49,457 bases of DNA, taken from contig SCSX01000050.1 in assembly GCA_004297825.1 (NCBI GenBank), positions 1 to 49,457 of the forward strand, written 5' to 3'. Below are positions 1 to 6,507 of this stretch, one piece after another. The stretch is from Spirochaetota bacterium (GTDB lineage: Bacteria; Spirochaetota; UBA4802; UBA5368). The notes under the pieces are model-generated. The model made no database searches. It had not been told where the DNA came from and saw nothing but the letters and a program-made list of their open reading frames with translations. Position 1 is the stretch's first letter. Each line of letters opens with the position of its first letter. A program made the position numbers and the translations under genes.

Positions 1-46
1 CAGAAAATTAAAAGTAAAGCCTGTGGTTTTCGCAATAGAAATAGAT

Positions 47-520
47 TTAAAACCGCAATTCTGTTTCATTTAGGTGGATTAGACCTGTTTCCGGATTCCA
101 CACGATAGTCTGAAGCCCCACATATATAGCATTCAGCTCATCCATGGATGGCAAAACCCAGTCTCCTTCTTCTACCGCACGGTAGTCTCTGCATATTTTC
201 GCCGCGCTTGAGCTGCTACCAATCTGACCGATAATAGCATCAGTGTTCGCAGAACCAGTTCCTATTGCAGTTCCCGTTGTCCCGATTAGTCCAATTGTAA
301 TATCACTCCATGCCGCTCCTGCACTCTGATCAACCGGCGCCACCTCTAATCCGTGTAATCCACCATCGGTTACGTAGAATACGATACCTGCTCCGCTTGG
401 GCCGGTGTCGCCTATGGCGTATGTCGTGGTTTCTGTACCCTCCTCATCGCTGCAACCGGTAAATGTAAAAGCTCCCAGCATAATCAGAATTATTGCGGCA
501 ATTTTCAATTTGTAACTCAT
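47..520 (-). CDS. Lipoprotein with partial Lcl/DUF1566-like domain
   Basis: Predicted 157-aa exported lipoprotein. The start at 520 is preferred over an in-frame ATG 12 bases upstream, because that upstream ATG lies in the GGAGGG Shine-Dalgarno itself. Residues 1-23 form a signal peptide ending in a lipobox (FTGC). The mature part has the pattern [15 protein letters not shown] and later [13 protein letters not shown], as in Lcl C-terminal/DUF1566 domains of surface or periplasmic proteins. Family members usually continue with an aromatic-rich YWSS-type segment, which is absent: the protein stops after NETELRF, and I see no continuation in the 46 bases left before the window edge. It may be truncated at its C-terminus. 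Function unknown. Confidence 0.7.
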   Translation of the reverse strand: MSYKLKIAAIILIMLGAFTFTGCSDEEGTETTTYAIGDTGPSGAGIVFYVTDGGLHGLEVAPVDQSAGAAWSDITIGLIGTTGTAIGTGSANTDAIIGQIGSSSSAAKICRDYRAVEEGDWVLPSMDELNAIYVGLQTIVWNPETGLIHLNETELRF

Positions 521-621
521 GAAACCCTCCAATCGATAGATAGTATTTTCTAAATGAATGAACCTTAATCATCCATGAGGTTGAATTGAACAAAAATTTC
601 AACGGTAAATTAAATAAAGCC

Positions 622-1974
622 CTATCGCTTCTCCCCCCACAACTCCCGCGCCTTCTCCTCCCACGCGGGATACCCCGCCGGCTCCGCGGGATACCCTTCG
701 TAATGTTTCCGTATCTTCCCCGCGACCGACATGGCCGCCATGAGACAGTCGAACCCCTTCTTCGAGATGCCGCCGTTCAGCCTCCCCGCGACAAGCTTCG
801 CGGCCACCGCTACGAGCTTGAGCGGCCCCATCTTCACCTCGAAGTCGCGGTTCATCGATTCGAAATCGAACGAAGAGAAGATAATGTCTTTCTCGAACAG
901 GTAGTTGACCTCGTGGCGGGAAAGCTCGGCGGCGGCGGGGACCTGGGCGTAGAGTCCCGCGAACTTCGCGCCCTGGTCGCGGAAATAGCGCGTGTTGAGC
1001 GGCCACAGGGCCTTCGCCGAGAAGTCGCCCGCGGTAAGCGCCGCATCGGCGGTTTCCGCGGCGATCTGGCAGGCGGTGAACCCGGAGGTGACGCCCTCGC
1101 CGGAGAAGGGCTTGGTCATGAACGCGGCGTCACCCACGGCCATGAAGCCGTCGGCGACGAGCGAGAGGGGGGGACGCCGGAAGGGGGTCCGTCCCCAGGT
1201 CTTCTTCACGAGCGTGTGCCGCGTGTCGGGGAAGCGCTCCGCCAGGAATTCCTTCTGGACCTGCTCCGCCTTCTGGAGGCTTTCGGGCTGGCCAATGCCC
1301 ACGATCGCGCCCTTGCCGTAGCTCGGGTTGATGAATGCCTTGTGGAAGGGGTAGAAGTTGAGTCCCGTGGGGAAGCGCCCGGTGTCCTTGCCCTCGATCT
1401 TGTCCCAGTACTGGAGGATGACGTACAGGAATTCGGACGGCTTGATCTTATCGATCTCCAGGCCGCGGTCCGCCGGGAGCGAGGTACGTACCGATGCGTC
1501 CACGCCCGAGGCGTCAATGACGATCTTCGCAGCGATGTCGAACGTAGACGTTCCTTTTTTGACCCGGATGCCCGCGAGCCTCGTGCCGGACGTGAGCGGT
1601 CCTTTATAGTCGGTCTCGAAGAGTATCCTGGCGCCGGCCTTCTCGGCGTAGCCCTGCATCCGTTCGATAAAGAGGGGAAGCTCCATTACGTAGAAGGCGT
1701 AGCTGACCTTCTTCGTGGCGTCCCCGTCCGGGGGCCAGGCCAGGCCGTCGGGGTAGTAGCCTATGAGCTCCTTCCCTTTAGGTAGCGGAATGCCGAACTG
1801 CTGGAAGCGGATCTCGTCGACGTGGAAAATCCCGACGTTCGTGCCCAGGGTCTTCCGTTTCTTTTTTTCGACGATCAGGACCGAGCGTCCCTTCTCCGCG
1901 AGCCGCCATGCGGTGTAACAGCCGGCGGTCCCTGCACCGACGATGACCACGTCGACGTCGTATTTCGCTTTCAT
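622..1974 (-). CDS. FAD-dependent oxidoreductase, geranylgeranyl reductase family
   Basis: 450 aa. The N-terminus has a Rossmann dinucleotide-binding motif (GAGTAG, residues 13-18) followed by a glutamate in VLIVEKK, typical of FAD binding. A second FAD signature (VGDAAFMTKPFSGEG) lies near residue 290. The layout matches the geranylgeranyl reductase/FixC-like flavoprotein family, which reduces isoprenoid or other hydrophobic double bonds, often on membrane lipids or quinones. The substrate cannot be told from sequence. A GGGAGG Shine-Dalgarno six bases before the ATG supports the start. It stands alone, with the lipoprotein 101 bp downstream and the Fpg-like gene 214 bp upstream on the same strand. 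The 214-bp gap (1975-2188) shows no recognisable feature. Confidence 0.75.
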   Translation of the reverse strand: MKAKYDVDVVIVGAGTAGCYTAWRLAEKGRSVLIVEKKKRKTLGTNVGIFHVDEIRFQQFGIPLPKGKELIGYYPDGLAWPPDGDATKKVSYAFYVMELPLFIERMQGYAEKAGARILFETDYKGPLTSGTRLAGIRVKKGTSTFDIAAKIVIDASGVDASVRTSLPADRGLEIDKIKPSEFLYVILQYWDKIEGKDTGRFPTGLNFYPFHKAFINPSYGKGAIVGIGQPESLQKAEQVQKEFLAERFPDTRHTLVKKTWGRTPFRRPPLSLVADGFMAVGDAAFMTKPFSGEGVTSGFTACQIAAETADAALTAGDFSAKALWPLNTRYFRDQGAKFAGLYAQVPAAAELSRHEVNYLFEKDIIFSSFDFESMNRDFEVKMGPLKLVAVAAKLVAGRLNGGISKKGFDCLMAAMSVAGKIRKHYEGYPAEPAGYPAWEEKARELWGEKR

Positions 1975-2188
1975 GTATGCCTCCCGGAAATTCGTGTTCG
2001 TGTAAGGATGAAACCTGTAACAACCTCCCGAAAGCTAGGGCGTGAGGCGGAAATGTCAACGAATTATCTGTGCTGCGCGCCCATGCGCGGAAACTTCCCG
2101 TGTGCGACAGACCGGTAACGACCCACCAGCGAGGCGGAGCGCATGGAGGAACACGCTGAAAGCACACCCCGCATCGTGCGTATCGGGC

Positions 2189-3085
2189 TCACTTTCGCTT
2201 TGACTCAAGTTCGTCTATGGTGCGCGGCCAATCCTTCTTTAACAACTGCGAAAGCACCCTGTCGGCGAGCAGCTTCCCGCCGGTCTGGCAGCGCGGGCAG
2301 TAGTCGGTTTCGTTCTCGGCGTATTGAATGCGCTGTATTTCGGTGCCGCACACGGGGCAGGGCTTTCGATAACGCCCGTGTACCGCCATTTCCCCGCGAA
2401 ACGCTGTGACCCTCTCCGGGAACCCGCTTCCCGCCTCCTCCCGCAGGCGCGCCGTCCATTCTTCCAGGACGCTTTGTGCGGCGTCGAAAAGCCGCACGGT
2501 CCGCTCGTCGTCCATTTTGTGCGTCATCTCCAGGGGCGAGAGGCGGGCCCTGTGTAAGATTTCGTCGGAATAGGCGTTGCCGATGCCGCTAAAGAGCCGG
2601 GGATCGGTGAGCGCACGCTTGAGCGTATGGTTTTCCGAGCAGAGCCGTTCCCGGAATTCCTCCAATGACGCCCCGAATATCTCAAGACCCCCGGGGTTGA
2701 ATTCTTCCAGGCTTGCCTCCCCCCGGACCAGGTGAAGGGAGGCGCGTTTCTTCGAGCTGTGCTCCATGACGAGCAGGGAGCCGTTGGGAAAATCAAACGC
2801 GGCCAAACCGTTTTTGCGCGGGACGGGCGCCCCGTTTTTCTTCCAGTAGAGCCGGCCGGCGATCATCAAATGGAGGATCAGATGATAGTCATCGGCAAGG
2901 GAGAATACGATGCGCTTGCCCATCCGCCGGAAATGGCGGACCGCCAGGCCCTCGACCAGGGAGATGGGCGGCAGTGCCGAGCGAAGGAAGAAGGGGGACA
3001 CGAGGCGTATCCTTTCCAGGACCCGGTCTTTTAAAAGCTCATCGAGCCGTTCAATATAAACCGTAATGTCGGGATATTCCGGCAT
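2189..3085 (-). CDS. Fpg/Nei-family DNA glycosylase/AP lyase
   Basis: 298 aa, starting MPEYPD, so that Pro2 and Glu3 give the catalytic N-terminus of this family once Met is removed. An in-frame ATG 21 bases upstream would bury Pro2 and was rejected. Lys57 (MGKRIVF) sits where Fpg has its beta-hairpin lysine. A helix-two-turn-helix (SGIGNAYSDEILHRA, about 167-181) and a zinc finger with Cys243, 246, 263 and 266 (CX2CX16CX2C) complete the fold. The enzyme should excise oxidised bases from DNA. Unusual is a ~30-residue basic tail after the zinc finger, where ordinary Fpg ends. The gene follows TIGR03915-type and radical SAM genes in the same direction after 66 bp, so it is probably the third gene of one operon. 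Fpg versus Nei substrate class is not resolved. Confidence 0.85.
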   Translation of the reverse strand: MPEYPDITVYIERLDELLKDRVLERIRLVSPFFLRSALPPISLVEGLAVRHFRRMGKRIVFSLADDYHLILHLMIAGRLYWKKNGAPVPRKNGLAAFDFPNGSLLVMEHSSKKRASLHLVRGEASLEEFNPGGLEIFGASLEEFRERLCSENHTLKRALTDPRLFSGIGNAYSDEILHRARLSPLEMTHKMDDERTVRLFDAAQSVLEEWTARLREEAGSGFPERVTAFRGEMAVHGRYRKPCPVCGTEIQRIQYAENETDYCPRCQTGGKLLADRVLSQLLKKDWPRTIDELESKRK

Positions 3086-3151
3086 GGACAGTACCCAAGC
3101 GTCCACGATTCGGGGAAACAGGAAAAAGATAAAGCACGAAATTATGAAAAG

Positions 3152-3919
3152 TCAATCGGAGATGCACTCCACGAGATGCTTCCAGTAGCGCCGCGGCAAA
3201 AACTGTTTCTGCAGCCCCTTGTTTTTCCTGTAGCCAATGGCGATGTTCGTGAAATAATTGTTCCACAATTCCTGGTACGCGAGCTCCCCGTCCCCATACG
3301 CGATGGCGTCGACGACCTCGAAATCGAAAATATCCCACTCGCCGCCGGAATACCTGGACGCGGTATTCCTTCCCACGTCATGGATGATCCAGTTTTCCCC
3401 CGCCATGCGCTCCGCGAAATGAAGCGAAAGCAGCGGAAGAACGTTGTGGTCGGGCTCGATAGCCGCGTAGAGTATTCCCTGCGCAGTAAGCTTGAACCGG
3501 ACGAGCCCCATCATCCTGTGCCATTCCCGCGCGACTTTCTCCGACAAAACATGCAGCGGCTTTACCTTTTCATGGGTGGTGTAATGATCCAGCAGCGCGC
3601 CGCATCGCCAGCCCAGGGTGAGATAATCGATAACGCATGTGGCCGCGTGTGCCGCCTCGGACAGGTAACAAAAGAGGACGCGCTTGTAGGCCAAAGAGGG
3701 AAGCCTGGTCTTAATCGCCCGGATGACCGCCTCCGCCTTGTTCGGGTCGGTGGCGATGTGGACGTAATCGTGAAAGAGGAGCGGGCTCTCCGGCTCTCCG
3801 GCGATGATATCGTGAGGGGTGATATTCCTTTTCGAGGCCTCATGTGCCACGGTCATCAATCCGTGAAAGCTGCCGTCATAGGTATAGCTTACCTGCCGCG
3901 ACCCGGTCGCCGCGGACAT
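3152..3919 (-). CDS. TIGR03915-type DNA metabolism protein, partner of radical SAM protein
   Basis: 255 aa. The opening (YTYDGSFHGLMTVAHEA) and overall length match the family described as 'probable DNA metabolism protein' (TIGR03915, DUF4130), which in known genomes is found beside the radical SAM family TIGR03916. That is exactly the situation here: its ATG overlaps the TAA of the radical SAM gene by one base, implying translational coupling. Some relatives carry a fused uracil-DNA glycosylase domain; this one does not, but an Fpg/Nei glycosylase gene follows. The biochemical role is unknown. Family assignment is from recalled sequence pattern plus the strong context. Confidence 0.85.
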   Translation of the reverse strand: MSAATGSRQVSYTYDGSFHGLMTVAHEASKRNITPHDIIAGEPESPLLFHDYVHIATDPNKAEAVIRAIKTRLPSLAYKRVLFCYLSEAAHAATCVIDYLTLGWRCGALLDHYTTHEKVKPLHVLSEKVAREWHRMMGLVRFKLTAQGILYAAIEPDHNVLPLLSLHFAERMAGENWIIHDVGRNTASRYSGGEWDIFDFEVVDAIAYGDGELAYQELWNNYFTNIAIGYRKNKGLQKQFLPRRYWKHLVECISD

Positions 3920-5241
3920 TACAATTCCCCCGTCAGGGCAACGGCCCCGGATTCCCGCGTGCGCAAAAAATCGGGACCGAATAATTCGAGCTGCCCCCCG
4001 CTTCGTTCTTCGCCGCGGGCGCCGGTCAGCAGGAGGGGAGCGTGGTTTCCAACGATGCGCGCCCTGAGCGCGCCGCGCTCCAGGTCCCCTTTTTCAAGGT
4101 GCGTGCCGCCGCAGGTGATGAAGAAGCGCGCCCTTTTCAGCACGACGCCGATTTTTCTGAGGTCATCGAACGCGAGGGCCCGTACCGTGCGCAGCCGCAC
4201 GATGCGCTGCGCCGAGCGCAGCCCGATGCCGGGCACCCGCAGAATCATCTCGTAGTCGGCGGTAGTGAGCTCAACGGGGAAGCGGTGCAAGTTGGAAAGG
4301 GCCCAATGGCTTTTGGGATCCAGATCCGGATCGAAGTTGGGATTCTTTTCACTCAACAGCTCCCCGGCGCTGAAGCCGTAAAAGCGGAGCAGCCAGTCGG
4401 CCTGGTAGAGCCGGTGCTCGCGCCTGAGGGGAGGATCGGCCAGGGGAAGCCTGGTGTCGGCGGTTGTGACGGGCACATAGGCCGAGTAATAGACCCTCTT
4501 GAGGGAAAAGCCCCGGTACAGCGCCTCGGAAAGGCACAATATGGCGTGATCGCTCTCCGGGCTGGCCCCTACGATGAGCTGCGTGCTCTGACCCGCCGGG
4601 ACGAAGCCCCGATACGGCCGCGGGGAGCGGCTTCCCTCCCTGTAGTCGAGTATGGCGCCGTTGATGTCTTTCATCGCCCTGAAAATAGCCCCCTTTGCCT
4701 TTTGAGGAGCGAGCAGGGCGAGGCTCTTTTCGGAGGGGAGCTCGATGTTCGCGCTCATTCTATCGACAAGGAAGCCCGTTCTTCGTATGAGCGCCGGGTC
4801 CGCGCCCGGTATCGCCTTGGCATGAATATAGCCGTTAAAGCGGTATTTCTCGCGCAGGAGCGCCGCCGTCCGGAGGATGAGCTCCATGGTGTAGTCGGGA
4901 TTCCTGTACACCGCGGAGCTGAGAAAAAGGCCCTCGATGTAGTTCCTCCTGTAAAATTGAACGGTAAGCCCGGCTATTTCTTCGGGGGTCAGGAGCGCCC
5001 GGGGAAGATCGTTGGATGCCCTGTTTACGCAATATGCGCAGTTATACGCGCATTTGTTCGTGATCAATACCTTGAGCAGCGAGATGCAGCGTCCGTCATC
5101 GGACCAGCTGTGGCAGATGCCGCTTCGCACTGCGGTTCCTATTCCCCCCGCGGCGCGCTTCCTGTCGGTCCCGCTCGATGCGCAGGAGACGTCATATTTC
5201 GCCGCGCTCGAGAGTATTTCCAGTTTTTCATATATGTCCAT
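3919..5241 (-). CDS. Putative DNA modification/repair radical SAM protein (TIGR03916-like)
   Basis: 440 aa. The radical SAM cluster motif CX3CX2C is at Cys64, Cys68 and Cys71 (CAYNCAYC), after the family-typical N-terminus with MDIYEKLEIL and GICHSW. A helix-hairpin-helix DNA-binding element (LRVPGIGLRSAQRIV, about 334-348) lies in the C-terminal third. This layout defines the TIGR03916 radical SAM proteins, thought to act in DNA repair or modification, with the reaction unknown. It is the first gene of the run radical SAM - TIGR03915 - Fpg/Nei. A GTGAGG Shine-Dalgarno precedes the start, and a ~107-bp mobile-type repeat ends only 16 bp upstream of the ATG, so the promoter may lie in or beyond that repeat. 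Confidence 0.9.
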   Translation of the reverse strand: MDIYEKLEILSSAAKYDVSCASSGTDRKRAAGGIGTAVRSGICHSWSDDGRCISLLKVLITNKCAYNCAYCVNRASNDLPRALLTPEEIAGLTVQFYRRNYIEGLFLSSAVYRNPDYTMELILRTAALLREKYRFNGYIHAKAIPGADPALIRRTGFLVDRMSANIELPSEKSLALLAPQKAKGAIFRAMKDINGAILDYREGSRSPRPYRGFVPAGQSTQLIVGASPESDHAILCLSEALYRGFSLKRVYYSAYVPVTTADTRLPLADPPLRREHRLYQADWLLRFYGFSAGELLSEKNPNFDPDLDPKSHWALSNLHRFPVELTTADYEMILRVPGIGLRSAQRIVRLRTVRALAFDDLRKIGVVLKRARFFITCGGTHLEKGDLERGALRARIVGNHAPLLLTGARGEERSGGQLELFGPDFLRTRESGAVALTGEL

Positions 5242-5257
5242 AGTATCCTCACTGATT

Positions 5258-5364
5258 GACTTGTTGCATAACTCAATCTTTTACGGGGTTAGGGGGCGAA
5301 GCCCCTTAAAAGCCCCCCGTAGGGGTTCCCAGCGAGCGCGAGACAGCGGTTTCGCAACAAATCC
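5258..5364. repeat. ~107-bp MITE-like palindromic repeat, copy 1
   Basis: Ends are inverted (GACTTGTTGC on the left, GCAACAAATCC on the right). The inside can fold: GGGGTTAGGGGGCGAAGCCCC and a GCGAGCGCGAGACAGCGG arm. A second copy in opposite orientation is at 22922-23025, with closely matching inner sequence. No ORF inside, so any movement would need a transposase elsewhere. The gene-free stretch 5242-5570 consists of this repeat, an unremarkable 155-bp spacer, and the TetR operator. Confidence 0.8.
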
Positions 5365-5521
5365 AATGTTACCTAAACATAGGTATAGTTATTTTGCAAG
5401 CATTTTTGTGCCAAAACAGAAGTTTCAATTTTCAGATGTGCCGCGGGAGATCATCGCTTCATCCTCGTTGAAAGGCGCTCAAGGGAAAAGTTCTGATTTA
5501 CGAGAAAAAAGCTTGATATAA

Positions 5522-5553
5522 TTACAGTGTTAATATAACAGTGTAACTGTAAT
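5522..5553 (+). promoter_or_regulatory. Probable operator/promoter of the TetR gene
   Basis: A 25-bp dyad TTACAGTGTTA-ATA-TAACAGTGTAA (10 of 11 pairs) is at 5522-5546. A further half site ACTGTAAT (5546-5553) also pairs with ATTACAGT at 5521-5528. It sits 18 bases before the TetR-family start codon, the usual place for autoregulation. A TTGATA hexamer at 5513-5518 could be the -35, with the -10 inside the dyad. Confidence 0.6.
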
Positions 5554-5570
5554 ATTCGAGAGGCATAACT

Positions 5571-6203
5571 ATGCCAAAGGCCCCCCGCACAAAGGAAGAG
5601 ATCAACGCGGTCAAGGAAAACATCCTGGCCTCGGCCCTGCGTATCATCATCGAGGAGGGCTTCAAGAGCCTGAGCATGCGCAAGATCGCCGCGCGCTTGG
5701 GCGTCACCGCCACCACCATATATAACTATTTTCACAACATCGACGAACTCTATTTCATGATACGCATGCACGGGTTCGAGCTCCTGTACGGCCGCTTCGC
5801 CGATACCAACGGCGTGCACGACGGGCCCCGCGCCCGCATTCACGCGCTCGTCCGCGGCTACATCGCGTTCGGGACCGAGTACCCGGATTACTTCGACATC
5901 ATGTTCATCGACCGGACGGTCCCCAAGTACAAGGAGTGCATCGGCACCCCCCTCGAGGAGATATCCCTGCGCGAGCGCGAAACGGCGCTGAGCTCTTTCT
6001 TCCTCGTCGTCGAGACGATAAAGGACTACCACGCGGACGACCCCGCGTTTACCTACGAGGACGCGTACCGGGAGACCATACGCCTCTGGTGCGAAATGAC
6101 CGGCGTGCTCAGTCTCAGGAACAGCCGCCTTCTCTTCGAGGTGGAAACGGACGTCACGGGGCTCATGGACAAGCTGGCTGCGGAGATACTGGAAAGGTTT
6201 TGA
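5571..6203 (+). CDS. TetR/AcrR-family transcriptional regulator
   Basis: 210 aa. The N-terminal DNA-binding domain is classic: EEINAVKENILASALRII, then the helix-turn-helix MRKIAARLGVTATTIYNYF (about 45-63) and NIDELYFMI. The C-terminal domain should bind a small ligand; its identity cannot be read. A GAGAGG Shine-Dalgarno is placed 7 bases before the ATG, and a strong dyad operator lies just upstream. The next gene on the same strand, 304 bp downstream, encodes the glycyl radical enzyme, so this protein is the best candidate regulator of that locus. That link is inference from position only. Confidence 0.92.
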   Translation: MPKAPRTKEEINAVKENILASALRIIIEEGFKSLSMRKIAARLGVTATTIYNYFHNIDELYFMIRMHGFELLYGRFADTNGVHDGPRARIHALVRGYIAFGTEYPDYFDIMFIDRTVPKYKECIGTPLEEISLRERETALSSFFLVVETIKDYHADDPAFTYEDAYRETIRLWCEMTGVLSLRNSRLLFEVETDVTGLMDKLAAEILERF

Positions 6204-6237
6204 ATCCGGGATGCGCGGCAATGGAGAATACGTCGTA

Positions 6238-6340
6238 CTCCTCCCCCTTGATGGGGGAGGCCGGGTGGGGGTGAAAGAGAATCGAATCTGCATAGGCATG
6301 CTCTACACCCTCCCCTGACCCCTCCCATCGAGGGAGGGGG
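6238..6340. repeat. CCCTCCCC-type palindromic repeat, copy A
   Basis: About 103 bp with two GC-rich hairpin ends (CTCCCCCTTGATGGGGGAGG and CCCTCCCATCGAGGGAGGGG) around a variable core. Copy B at 9569-9671 is nearly identical, so two direct copies flank the glycyl radical enzyme gene. Related copies are at 11000-11143 and 18163-18275. Together with the next repeat it fills the gene-free stretch 6204-6507. Confidence 0.8.
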
Positions 6341-6352
6341 ACGTGGTAAGTA

Positions 6353-6422
6353 AACCGCTAATGCACGCGAATGAACGCGAATTTCAAAGATCATTAGCGT
6401 CTATTCGCGTTTATTCGCGGTT
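6353..6422. repeat. AACCGC-ended inverted repeat, copy 1 of 5
   Basis: About 70 bp beginning AACCGCTAATGCACGCGAAT and ending with its inverted counterpart TTATTCGCGGTT. Inside are reiterated ACGCGAAT/AACGCGAAT units. Other copies: 10880-10948, 28083-28148, 36932-37006, 39085-39162. All five are intergenic. Confidence 0.85.
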
Positions 6423-6507
6423 GTACCATTATTGTATACTTCAATATAAAGCGTCCGGAGAAAAGGTTCCGATACACAAAAGCGCGATCCGCGCGCGGGA
6501 GGAAAAC

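Noticed and set aside
586-1785. 399-codon open frame on the plus strand
   Set aside because: Antisense to the FAD oxidoreductase, which has clear motifs; the shadow protein is Arg/Leu/Gly-rich with no domain.
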